DNA of 64,000 nt. Source: Jackrogersella multiformis (taxonomy: Eukaryota; Ascomycota; Sordariomycetes; Xylariales; Hypoxylaceae). The position numbers and the translations under genes were made by a program. The DNA lies in contig CADCXD010000002.1 in NCBI GenBank assembly GCA_902806575.1, positions 248,001 to 312,000 of the forward strand. The letters run 5' to 3'. Positions 1 through 10,060 of the stretch are shown here, piece by piece. The notes beneath the pieces are model-generated. The model was not told where the DNA came from and searched no databases. It worked only from the letters and a program-made list of their open reading frames with translations. Positions within the stretch are counted from its first letter, which is position 1; each line of letters opens with the position of its first letter.

Positions 1-312
1 TCCACCCACGCGGCCTTCTTGCTCTCGTCGTAGCCGTGCACGAGCAGGCCCGAAGTCCGGTTGCGCGTGTGGGCGTCGATGCCATGGTACTAGCGCGCTA
101 TGCCATCCCACGCACTCACATTCTTCGAATCCAACAGGCTAGTCCACTTCGCGTAGAAGCTGTCCGCCATGAAAATCCCATCGAGCCACATTTGGTCTGA
201 ATAGGTGGGTTTTCTATGCTAAAAGCTGCCCGTGGGCGTACGCGGGTGCCGGTCTAGTTGCGCAAGGATGACATCGGCGGCCTTTTTGTACTTGGATTCC
301 CGCGTGCGCAGT
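1..312 (-). pseudogene. Relic of a GH105 (unsaturated rhamnogalacturonyl hydrolase-type) gene
   Basis: One reading frame on the minus strand from about 312 to 3 reads as the central part of a family 88/105 glycoside hydrolase: a TPTGSF block, then TYSDQMWLDGIFMADSFYAKW, then DAHTRNRTSGLLVHGYDESKK. These match the conserved substrate-cleft blocks of enzymes that remove unsaturated uronic acids from pectin fragments. The frame is broken by two TAG codons, at about 219-217 (after GSF, where the family has Trp) and 93-91 (just before YHGIDAHTR). Both can be explained by a single CpA-to-TpA change on one strand, the RIP signature. Upstream of about 312 the frame dissolves into AT-rich DNA, so the N-terminal part is missing. 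The other end runs off the window. The family call is made from conserved blocks only. The gene is very probably non-functional. Confidence 0.72.
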
Positions 313-1293
313 TAAAGGATATCATATAGTCTATTGGGTATATAAAACATAAATCATCATCTTGAAGTCCTTAACTCACATTCCCGCTTCATCCCTTATC
401 CCCTTAACCAATAGTTGTCTGCATGCCATCTTGGAGTTAATAACATGTAGAAAATTAAAAGTGAAAGGGATAACTTTATACCAATCCTTGGACCCCTGAA
501 TTTGATAATCATTCGACTCCGAATCCTTTATGCCTCCCAAAAACGCCTAATTTAAAATTCTAAACATCCCTCATATGTCTTCATATATATGAACGTTAAA
601 TATTCAGGCATAAACACGTTTTCTATGGCAAGAGATATGTATCCGGTCGCTTCGCTCAGCTTTTGGTTTGCCACTCTGCGATAGAGCAACGAAACCGGGT
701 TTGATAAAGGTATGTGAAGGTATCGTAGAGTGCAGTAAGAAGGATATAGCGATGGTTCGATAAGAATGTGCAGTGTAGATCTTAGCCAGTGGAAGTTTCC
801 CCAGTCATGCCTTAGCTGTGATATTTTGGGCGTTAGGAGGGGCAGTAATCGTACTCCTCATGTTTCGTTCCAGCTTTGCCAGGAAGAAACCTCGGCCGAG
901 CCTCAATTTGTCCTCGTCGGTGAGCTAGCTCTATCTTTATCGCGAGCATGCCGAGTTGATGAGTTGAATAAGACAGTGCGATAATTATTCGATAGATTTG
1001 TCGCTGAGCTGACGTTGCACAGCCTGAATAGAGAAGTTGGGTTGTGATCACGAAAAGGGGCAATCTCGGATGTTAGTTCCGAGATGACGATTTAGCTCGT
1101 TTTGAGTATGATGACAACTGGTGATCTGAGTAGAGGCGCCGCGTCGGATTTCGCCTCATGTGACACCTCGGAATTCCACGTCTGCCTGTGATTTTTGCAG
1201 GGATTCGACGCCACTGCCTCATGCGTATCCCTTATACCCAATCTGCGACCATCTTTCTCGGAGACACCTGGCGCGAGTGAGTGACGCTCAGTT
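313..1293. other. Intergenic, AT-rich at the left
   Basis: No supportable gene. About 313-640 is clearly AT-rich and adjoins the mutated hydrolase relic, so it may be further decayed sequence of the same gene. The short open frames at 766-1063 match nothing I recognise. Confidence 0.6.
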
Positions 1294-1587
1294 CTAAACC
1301 ATATTGGCCCTGTTTTCTCTCCGTTCCCTCATCATCAGGAAAAAGCCGGCGAAGAAGAAGAGCAAGGCTAGAATCAACACCACTGGGACCAGCACGGCTG
1401 TGTAGACGTTTCGAAGCTCTGGCGAAACGCCGTTCCATGCTTTGGCCCACTGGGGAAGGGTGATGGTGCCGCCTTCTACTAGCCAGGCGATTGCGAAGAT
1501 AGAGAATAGAGTGAGAGCAAATATCGCTTGTAAGATTCCGGAGAACGAGCGCCGGACAGATGAAACTTTGCTTTCTAGGTTTACCAT
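1294..1587 (-). CDS. Small two-helix membrane protein, unknown function
   Basis: A single exon encodes 97 residues. It has a short charged N-terminus, a hydrophobic helix at about residues 17-38 (ILQAIFALTLFSIFAIAWLV), a loop with QWAKAWNGVSPELR, a second helix at about 63-86, and a basic C-terminus (MMRERRENR). The arrangement fits a small two-pass integral membrane protein. I do not recognise the family. Support comes from the coherent topology and an ATG at the expected place; competing overlapping frames on both strands lack such structure. No neighbouring gene hints at its role. It could be a chance open frame, but two well-formed helices with a basic C-terminal end make a real gene more likely than not. 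Confidence 0.5.
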   Translation of the reverse strand: MVNLESKVSSVRRSFSGILQAIFALTLFSIFAIAWLVEGGTITLPQWAKAWNGVSPELRNVYTAVLVPVVLILALLFFFAGFFLMMRERRENRANMV

Positions 1588-3201
1588 CTTTGTTCTGCTC
1601 GGTCGAGAGAGATATTTTCGTCACATATCTTGGGCAAAAAACCAAGTTGAAGATTCCTAGCGGTGTGAAGGGAAAGAAAGATGAAGGATGTGAGATGTAT
1701 AGTAGGGCTGAGCGGGGCTTGAGGAGTTAGAAAAGGTCAAGTATAGGGATGCATGCCTAACCTCGTGCTACCATTTGATCGATCTCGGTTCGGGGAGCTG
1801 CCTAAGCCCGAACGCTGGCGGAGATGTTAAGCGGTGGGCAGCTTCGGATTGTTCGGAATCGCGCGTTTGCGGCCCAGTAAGACAGCCCGCTGGCTGCAAC
1901 CCTGATTGGTCAGCCCACTCTCTCGAGATACCAACGTTGCTGAGCCGTCGTGCATAGCTCCGGTTCCATACATAGCACAAAGCGGTCGTCGTAGGACCAG
2001 ACGGATCCGGGCTAAGGTCTACGTTCCAGTTTATAAGCCAACCAAAACCAAAAACTACGTAATATATACTATTTCCTATTAACTTTTAGCGGGCATCAAT
2101 GTATTTTCTTTTTATAGAAGGGATTTGTGATCTTTCAGCCCTCTCGTAAGCCGCACACACGCGACCTCTGGCGGGGCACCCTTACCTATACAAGGCCAAG
2201 ATCGACGATACTAAAGTCTGACTCCCTTCCCACGGTATCCTACCTACTTTAGTAAGTAATAAATATGTTGCTTCACGTGAGATAACGCCAAGCCTTGAAT
2301 TTTTTTAAGTCAACTTCTTAAATCTTGGCCAACGTAATGAAAAGTTATATCATGTGTGGTGTTTATTTCAATCGCCATCTGATAAGAGAGAATAGATGAC
2401 TCATGGGCTACCTTCTTAGAACTCGGTAAGCTAAAGGACACGGAATTAGCAATTAATTACTTTTAGGGAAGAAAATGATGTAGCAAAAAAGAACACGAGT
2501 GACCGGAGAAATAGCCTGCTATGTCTCTCTTTTACTTCCGTGTCCTTTTTGAAAGATAAGTCCGCACCAAAGATTGAGAGCACCCAAAGCCCGTCAGTTG
2601 CATCCGATGCATTGTAAGACGAGACGAAGCAATGGATGTTGACAAGTTTCTAGGTGCCTACCTAGGAGGTAGGTAGCTAAACTAAGACCAAAGAGCGTAA
2701 TCAGGTGCTAATTCGTATATGGCCTCAAGAACTCTATAGAAGCTCATAGTAACGTGGAACCAGATGCGCTTCTATCCATTCGAAAACTTCCAAGTTGTCA
2801 GTAATAAGGAGTGAAAATCGGTATGTACCTAGGTACCTACTAGGTAGGAGATGGAAATACACTATTAAGGATAAAATTCGGGAGAGTCGGGAACAACCTT
2901 AAGTGGATCGTAGAACTATGGAGGGCGTTAAGTGGACCTCAACTACCGCTACCGGGCCAGCTAAGGCGCAAAATTTCTCGCCCGAATCACCCTTGACCTG
3001 GCCCTACTACGTAGTACCTAGGTACCCACCTCCTACCTCGGTACCGCACCCAGTACTTAGGTACCTAATGGTAGATTTAATCCTATCAACTTCATATCCC
3101 TCGCAGCACTCCATAAAGCGTCGTCTATTATCAATTACCTTAGGTACCTAACCTAGGTAGGTAAATCAAAGGTTACTTAAGCAAATCAAAGGAATTTCAC
3201 C
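1588..3201. other. Intergenic with clustered TACCTAGG motifs
   Basis: No gene supported. The stretch holds clusters of the palindromic TACCTAGG/GGTACC motif near 2650-2690, 2825-2850, 3005-3065 and 3140-3165, the last immediately upstream of the next gene. Confidence 0.6.
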
Positions 3202-4293
3202 ATGGACAGTCCATATTCCAAAGAGTTGCAGGTCGCAATTGGAGCCATCCAATCGGCAGCTAAGCTCAGTCAAGCAGTAATCTCGATTGAAGATAAAGGG
3301 GTCATCGAGAAAGATGATCTCAGTCCCGTCACTGTGGCTGATTTCGCCATCCAAGCGCTTCTGACTGCCACTGTTCACCATGCTTTTCCCAATGACAAGT
3401 TCGTTGGAGAAGAGTCGGCAGCTGACTTGAAGAACAACCCGGTTCTTCTGGACCGTGTATGGGGCTTGCTCCAGAGACTAAAAGAGGATGAGGCGAAGTC
3501 GCTCTGCAAACTGCCGGAGTCGCCAGAGCAGATGTGCGAAATGATTGATTGGTGCGGTTTCGGTGAACCTGGAGGGCCGGAAGCTGGGAGGGTGTGGGTA
3601 TTCGATCCGATTGACGGTACCAGAACCTTCGTCCAGCGTCAAGCATACGCAATTAATGTTGCGCTGCTGGAAGGCAGCAAGCAAGTCCTTAGCATCGTGG
3701 GTTGCCCGACCCTCTCCGCTGATGCCACGGCTCCCGTCACGAATACCTCATTGGACCCGATGGGACGCGGCTGTATCGTCTTTGCCGCAAAGGATCATGG
3801 CACGTACGTTCGCCCATTAATAGAATCATCACCTCACCAAGTACAGGTTCGCAGAATTGAGCCACACGCCCAAACTGAGACATCTCAAACACTGCGACCG
3901 GTATCCTGTTATAACATGCTAGATTCTGGAGTGGACGATGTCCACCAACTGGTCATGGAAGCTCTCAATGTAGAATCCAAAGGCTGCGATCTCCTGGCGT
4001 GGGTACTCAGATGGGTTACTCTCGGATTGGGACTTGCGAATATGACTATTTGGGTTTACAAAAAAAGGAGCCGCACCGGCAAAATTTGGGATCACGCGGG
4101 CGCTATGCTCTTATTCGAAGAGGTGGGAGGTCATATAACTGACATCGACGGAGAACCTATAGATCTAGGCATTGGAAGGAAGATGACCGCCAACCACGGC
4201 TTCGTAGCTGCGCCGAAGGCGATGCATTCTCTGGTACTGAAAACTGCACAGCAGGTTATCCGCGAGCAAGGGAGAGAACATCTCCTAGGTTGA
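3202..4293 (+). CDS. Met22/Hal2-like 3'(2'),5'-bisphosphate nucleotidase (inositol monophosphatase superfamily)
   Basis: An intron-less gene of 363 codons; the ATG sits in a good fungal context (TCACCATGG). The protein shows the metal-binding signatures of the lithium-sensitive phosphatase superfamily in order: SPVTVADFAIQ near residue 39, GEES near 74, DPIDGTRTF near 135, and the C-terminal WDHAGAMLLFEEVGG near 297. Spacing and the SPVT/VGEES motifs resemble the Met22/Hal2 branch, which removes 3'-phosphate from PAP and PAPS in sulfur assimilation, rather than true inositol monophosphatases. Length is close to yeast Met22 (about 357 residues). The motif after DPIDGT reads RTFVQRQ instead of the usual KGFLRGEQ, so this may be a divergent paralogue with a different substrate. 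It lies alone between long intergenic stretches. Confidence 0.85.
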   Translation: MDSPYSKELQVAIGAIQSAAKLSQAVISIEDKGVIEKDDLSPVTVADFAIQALLTATVHHAFPNDKFVGEESAADLKNNPVLLDRVWGLLQRLKEDEAKSLCKLPESPEQMCEMIDWCGFGEPGGPEAGRVWVFDPIDGTRTFVQRQAYAINVALLEGSKQVLSIVGCPTLSADATAPVTNTSLDPMGRGCIVFAAKDHGTYVRPLIESSPHQVQVRRIEPHAQTETSQTLRPVSCYNMLDSGVDDVHQLVMEALNVESKGCDLLAWVLRWVTLGLGLANMTIWVYKKRSRTGKIWDHAGAMLLFEEVGGHITDIDGEPIDLGIGRKMTANHGFVAAPKAMHSLVLKTAQQVIREQGREHLLG

Positions 4294-4811
4294 CTCTGTA
4301 GAAAGCATAGGTATGCGGCTGGCTTTGTTAAATCTGAATTAGGCTAAGAGTGTTTCGAGTCGATGATGACTTCTAGAATATCTAGCGCTCACAGGACCGA
4401 GCTCCAGAAGATGCAGCTAGTCAATACAAGCTTTCAAATGTTCTCGGACGATGAACAGGACACTTTCCTCGTGGACTAAGGAGTACTTGCTATGCAGTCG
4501 AGCCAGATTCAAGAGCCAACCCGCCTAATACCCCCCGTTTACTTCAAGCCTCGGAACAACTACACGTAATTCCACTGGTGTACACACGCTTCAAACCAAC
4601 TCAACTACTATGTAAATCTACTACACTAGCGCCTTCGAGTTTTGCATAATTAACTCAATAAAAAGATCGCGTGAATTGAGTGAATTTAATAACGTACATA
4701 TCAACACCAAAGTGAAGTCCAACCAAGCCAACTCCATGAAGGGGCTTCGCGGAGTGGATTTGTTGTTGCGAGCCCTGCTTCTAATCCTTAATAAGCTCAA
4801 CGCTTACTTGC
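4294..4811. other. Intergenic, converging 3' ends
   Basis: Lies between two genes that point towards each other. Nothing beyond presumed 3' untranslated sequence is visible. Confidence 0.6.
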
Positions 4812-6579
4812 CTACCTATGGGTACTTATTTTTAAGCGCTTTAGGTATTCAAACAGTCTCTTTACTCTAGGATTTCCTTCCTCCTCTTCGTCCTCTTCCA
4901 CCTCTTCTACCTCTTCCACGTTGTGTCTGACCTCGGGCTCGGCATTAAAATCCCATATAATTTCAATTTCTGTATCTGCCTCGTATAGTATGTTTCGTAT
5001 GAATGCTCGGATATAGGCATCCGTCTCAAACGGTGCATGCAGCCATGAGTAGCTTGCCGCAGTCTTTGTTCTGACCGCATTTTGGGTCTCCGTAAGCATT
5101 TCTTGCAGGCGTGGACGATTCGCAGGATTCGTGGCTAAACTCCTAGCAAGCAGATGCCTTAAATCATCGTCTAGCAGTGGGTAGTTGGCGCCGTTGCCAT
5201 CTGCCAGGATTTCGGTTGCGTTAGTTTCAATTTCGTTCTGGTACATAATCGATGGGCCGAGGACTGGTTCTCTTTTCTTGGTTATAACACCCATCATCAT
5301 CTGGGAAATTCGTTAGCGTAATACTTCAAACCAGGTGCAAGTTTTCCGTTACTCTTGAAATGTCGTGTAAATTAGATTGTACTCCGAGCCCTTCCGGAAG
5401 ATCCGGAAATTCCGGGGCTTCGTTACTAGGACCAAAGTCTATAGTTTTCACGATTGGAATGAAGTTATGCTCGTGAGGCCGTACATCGAGCGATGGATGG
5501 TCTATACCTCCAAATACGGCATTCCCAAGATGAAGTGAACTGTGCATTAGTAACCCTGCCTGTGTACCATCATCTGGGATGGTTTCTAGATGTGGACGTC
5601 TTCCTGCCCGGAAATTCATAGGGTACGCCATCGCTACGCATGACCTCACCACTTTTGTCATAGTTAGTCAGTATATAAACTGTCATAGTAGGACGGAACT
5701 TCCAACCTACAACAAAGAAAAATAGACCAGAGCAAACGATTTGGAAGTTGCGCGTTCTGCTTTATTGACCTCTCTATGAGCCTTACGAGACTCCCGTTTT
5801 CAAGGTATTCCAAAACCATGATTGGATAGCCTCCTAATCCTCGTAAATTTAATTCGTCTTCGATCCTTCTAGGATCTCTAGGATGTCTGAGCCTCTTCCG
5901 ATTGGCAGCGAAGGCGCGTTGAAATAATGGGAGACTCTCGGGAACTTCGGCTTGATCAGGAGAAGGGTCATCGCGGGCGGCAACCAGGGTCACAACGTGT
6001 TGTGCACCACGTAGCCTCTATATTTCATATCAGTATATAAGGCAAGGTTGCTAACACAGGATAAGGGTTACTTCGAACCTCCAACCATAAGATTTCGTTC
6101 CTTAATTCTTCCTCGCCCCTGTTGGACACGGCTCTTTTTAATATAAGCCTACGATAAACGGTTCTGCTCAACCTTCCATCGCGCCATCTAATATTTCTTC
6201 CAATGCGAGCTGCCGCGCCGAAATGGCCGTTCCCGATAATCTTCTCAAAATTCCACAATGGATTCTTGTCAAAATGATCCATCAACTCATCCCTAATTCT
6301 TCGGACTTCCCAGTTTGGGCTGTCATAGTGACGGTCCCCCCGGAGGTTAGGGAGATCCTGAGCATCCTCGTTCGGATCCCACGTAGTTGGGTCATCGTCG
6401 TCATATCTTGGGGGCCTCCTTCTAATATAATAGGGCCCTTCATCTTCCCTTACCCTACCTGGATACCATCTGTTAAAGTACCGTTGAGGACGCGATTGTT
6501 TTGTAGGAGGCTGTTGGCTTTTGCCAACTTCTTTGCCTTTGCCTTGAGCAGGCCCCATAAAACTTTTATTAAGAGCCAT
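4812..6579 (-). CDS. Protein-kinase-like protein with degenerate catalytic loop (four exons)
   Basis: Model: exons 6579-6079, 6017-5711, 5651-5353 and 5300-4812 on the minus strand, giving 531 residues with all phases matching. Introns are 61, 59 and 52 bp; the first starts GTTCGA, the others GTAGGT and GTAACG. After a basic, proline-rich N-terminus the protein has a glycine loop (IGNGHFGAA, about 115-123), a candidate Lys148 in LILKRA, a hinge-like segment MVLEYLENGSL, an alpha-E-like LWSIFLCLVRSCVAMAYP, a catalytic-loop equivalent HSSLHLGN (306-313), DFG at 341-343, and a C-lobe ending in an acidic EEVEEVEEDEEEE stretch. The HRD Asp is replaced by Ser308 while the Asn and DFG remain. It is therefore a kinase-fold protein that may be catalytically weak or inactive. 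Its substrate is unknown. Confidence 0.8.
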
Positions 6580-7944
6580 CGCTTGAAAGATTCAAACTAT
6601 AATGTGTAATATATAGGTACTTATTCACCAAGTGTAAACTTGATTAGATGTTAAACCGTGGTTATCTTTCTAATTAAGAAGGTTGTCCACCAATAACGTA
6701 GGTTGATAAAATATGGTTGTTGAATATACACATAGTTACCTAGGTAGGTAGTTAAACAGAGATTATGTGTTTGGTTAAATAAAGCTAAGTGATGAAAAGA
6801 ATTTATGAATAGAAATAAGTTACCTTGTTTATTATTTTATTCTTTATACGAAGCATAGAAAGGGGATACTTTTTAACCCGCTTTCGTCCATGATGATGTG
6901 GGTTCTTTGTGATTACCTATCTACGTATATATGTAGGTATGATTGAAGTTAAGTAGTTAACAGGTACCTACTGGGTAGGTAAGTATTGATTTAATTAGGA
7001 AAACTATATAATGAGGTTAAAGTTTCCAACGAACTAGTACCGGGTTTGAAGTCTTTGTTTTATCTGATAAGTGCCTAGGTGGTGTTAATCGTTCTTGCGC
7101 GCTTAGGAGATAGTCGTTCTTTCTAGGCTAGCGTCCCCCCCTAATGGGCTCAAGATTCAGCCCTCGATTCTATATTGTCATCCTTGGATTCGGAGCCAGT
7201 ATCGTCATCAGTTCTGAGTACCTAGGTAGGTAGGCGACAAACTTCACGATGGCCTTCTTAGGTACCTTAGGTAGGTGCCTACTAGGTACCTACCTAGTAG
7301 GAAATCATAAATACTAGATGGTTAATTTTGACCTCGAGAAATCATAGCTGGAGTGGATGAGCTTACCTAGGTACCTAGGGTAGATACCAGGTAATAGGTA
7401 TATGAACATTAGGGGATCACCCCTTGCAGCCTTATTGATTAGAAGTGTTAAGGTACCTAGGTACCCTACATGGTTGCCCCGCAGGAGCTTTAAAGAAGCC
7501 CTGGAGGTTACCCAGGTACCTACACTAGCAACAGCTTCCAAGGTTCTGGCCAATTGGAGTGTGCTACCTACCTAGGTACATAGTAAAGTTTGAACGATAT
7601 CCAGGTGTCGTCTCGCATCCCACCCAAACAAAACAGTGACATCTAATCCGTACCATTCGCGACATTCGCAATTGCGCGATTGTTCAATTTTCTAACATAT
7701 TTTGCCCTCGCACTTGGTCGCGTCGGCGCATTCCCTCATTCAGAATCGCAAGCAAATTTCACGTATTTTCAACTTTCGTTGACTTAGACCTAGTGTAGTA
7801 GTGCCTAGTCTTTGGATTATCTGGAGCTCAATCTACACTTACACTCGCTGTTCCTCTTTCCTTTCCGCTTCAATAAAATAAAATAAATCATTTAACCAAT
7901 ACCATCACTTCGTGTCGGATCGAAATAGATCCCTAGTCGCCTAA
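6580..7944. other. Intergenic, dense TACCTAGG motif clusters, promoter of the BTB gene at the right
   Basis: Between divergent genes. Motif clusters occur at about 6730-6755, 6960-6985, 7215-7300, 7360-7385, 7450-7470 and 7560-7580. The last 200 bases before 7945 are CT/AT-rich, as expected of a fungal 5' leader. Confidence 0.6.
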
Positions 7945-8910
7945 ATGACAGAGGAATTCAACGAAGAGGCAGTGGAGGACCAGCAGGCAAACCCTGGCGT
8001 TGACGTCGATATGGCCGAAGGTGATGAGGCTGAGGGAGTCGTTGCTAGAATTGGTGGCGGAGATCTGCTTTTCGCTGAGGGTGGTGATATCGAACCGCGC
8101 ACAAGTTATATGAGCTATCTAACTAGCCCGGTCGTAACATTGCTCGTCGGCAGCGGCGAATCCGAAACTATCCTCACTGCGCATCAAGCGCTTCTTATCC
8201 AGAGTCCATTCTTCGCCGATGCCTGCGCGGCCTTCACCGACGATGGAAGTGTATGTCCTACGAAACCCTTTGCGTTATAACCTCACGGTTGTAATTTGCT
8301 GACCGTTTATTATAGCCGCGACAAATGGACCTCGCATCTGAAGAGCTGGACGCCGTCGGCTGCTTCCTAGAATTCCTCTATACCGGCGACTATTTCCCTA
8401 AGAAGCTGCCCGGCCAGCGAACGCTAGAACCAGATCCTTCGGTACCCAACGTCGACGAGACCGGCGAGCAGCTCCTGAAGCATGCGCGCGTCTATACCCT
8501 GGCTGAGAAGTTTGGGATGGACAAGCTTAAAAGCCTTGCGAGCAGTAAAATCCACTGTGTTAATTCCACAGCCAAGGGAGAGATTACATACGCTCGTTAC
8601 ATCTACCAATACACCAGCAAGGAGGACACGACGGTCCGCGCCCCCGTCGCCAACTTCTGGGCCACCCGCAGCCATACTCTACGCGCGGAGGCGGAAGAGG
8701 AATTCCGCTCTCTGTGCTTGGAGTTCCCTCAATTCGGTTACGATGTTCTTAGTAAGTTCCCTGCCTCCATGGAGGCTCCTACCGGGAAGATGGCGATTCT
8801 GACCAATCCTAGCTCGCGTGTTGGACGAGAAGCTGAAGCGAGAACGCAACGACAAGCTGCACCCAGGCCCAGGAAGTGGACGCAAGCGACCCCGACACAG
8901 CAACGCGTGA
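7945..8910 (+). CDS. BTB/POZ domain protein (three exons)
   Basis: Exons 7945-8250, 8316-8751 and 8813-8910 join to 279 residues; introns are 65 and 61 bp with GTATGT and GTAAGT donors. After an acidic N-terminus (VDVDMAEGDEAEG) the BTB core follows: VVTLLVGSGESETILTAHQ, the ALLIQSPFFADACAAF helix, then across the first intron LDAVGCFLEFLYTGDY. A helical C-terminal half contains a YTLAEKFGMDKLKSLA segment, typical of fungal BTB proteins. The last exon gives a basic tail (VLDEKLKRERNDKLHPG... RKRPRH), possibly a nuclear localisation signal. Reading through the second intron instead would give an implausible tail, so splicing is preferred. BTB domains dimerise and often bind Cul3; partners and pathway here are unknown. 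Confidence 0.85.
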
Positions 8911-9562
8911 TTCAACCCTCACTACTAATCATAATTCTTCAACTATTTGCTCACATCAAGATCGCATTCCGGTTAGGCGCGAATGCCCCACAACGCCTTG
9001 TGGACAAATCCCAAGACTCTAGCTTTATGACATGCTTCCTGCACATACTTGGGAGTAGGGTTCGGGTGGGATACCGCGTTCTGGCTAGCTAGCAAAGCAA
9101 GGGCATCTGTACGATAGCAAATGTAAAAACATCCTTGATAGGATAGTCAACTGAATCTGGGCTATCCGTTATTCGTCCAAATGCAATGGGCACACGACCT
9201 GCGTAGATTTGATATGAAAACATTGATGTTGATCTTTTGATAAGGTGGAAATGTCTAACTCGAGAAGACGCGAGTCTACATTGTAGAACATACGTTGGTC
9301 TAATAAGGAATAATAAAAGGTTTACTAATAACGATTCTATACGCAATTGGAATGTTAAATATATTATGTAATTACTAAATACTTATATAAGCGCCCCTTT
9401 CTTTCTTGATGAACCAAATCTTAACCGCAGCCTATTCCACGTGGTATATATAGTGCGCCGGAACCCGAGTGCATTAAACTCCTTCCTCGATCCTTCTCCG
9501 CCGCCTCCGGCCTTTTTCGCCAGGCTTTCGGAGATATCCTTCTTCGTTTTCGTCGACTCCCC
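8911..9562. other. Intergenic, converging 3' ends
   Basis: Region between converging genes. About 9300-9420 is AT-rich. No further gene is supported. Confidence 0.55.
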
Positions 9563-10060
9563 CTAGAGCTGGAAGGCACCGAACGCCGTCGCGGAGAACA
9601 GCAGGGCCCCGATGGTCAGGCCCAGCGTGCTCAGCGTGCCGAGCTCGGGGCGGACGTTGGCGGCGGCGCCGGGGGTGCTGGTCGAGCTCGCGCTGCCGTC
9701 GGCGCTGCTGCTCCCGCCGGTGGCCGTCGGGCTGGAGCCGCCGGTGACGACGACGCTGGCGCTGACCGAGGTGGGCAGGGGCGCGTCGGTGACGGTGGCC
9801 GTGGCCGACAGGTTGCCGCGGTAGAAGACGTCCTGGTAGGGCGCGCCGTGGTCGAACGTGCATTGGATCAGGGTTTCCACGCTCTGGCCGACGGCGAGGC
9901 AGTACAGCCCGCAGTCCAGGTAGGAGACGATGTCGGCGGGGCCGCAGCACGCGCTCATGATGTCCGTGTGGTTGCCGCCGGACGGCATGGCCACGGCTGG
10001 GAGCTGCACCGGGATGTTGTAGAGCTGCGAGCCGCAGCCGGAGTCGACTTCGGATGTCAT
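9563..10060 (-). CDS. Cys-rich fungal protein with Ser/Thr/Gly linker and C-terminal hydrophobic anchor
   Basis: A single exon of 165 codons in GC-rich DNA. The N-terminal half is a compact cysteine-containing module with CGSQLYNIPVQLPAVAMPSGG, ACCGPADIVSYLDCGLYC and a later CTF. It is followed by a low-complexity Ser/Thr/Gly region (about 88-132) and a final hydrophobic helix (LSTLGLTIGALLFSATAFGAF) that ends almost at the stop codon. That end looks like a GPI-attachment signal or a tail anchor. No N-terminal signal peptide is visible and I found no obvious upstream exon supplying one, so tail anchoring or unconventional topology are both possible. The family resembles uncharacterised fungal proteins with the same Cys-module/linker/helix layout. 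Function unknown. Confidence 0.65.
   Translation of the reverse strand: MTSEVDSGCGSQLYNIPVQLPAVAMPSGGNHTDIMSACCGPADIVSYLDCGLYCLAVGQSVETLIQCTFDHGAPYQDVFYRGNLSATATVTDAPLPTSVSASVVVTGGSSPTATGGSSSADGSASSTSTPGAAANVRPELGTLSTLGLTIGALLFSATAFGAFQL

Noticed and set aside
9474..9950. Arg/Pro-rich minus-strand frame of 158 codons
   Set aside because: Overlaps the Cys-module gene in another frame; low-complexity shadow of GC-rich coding DNA.
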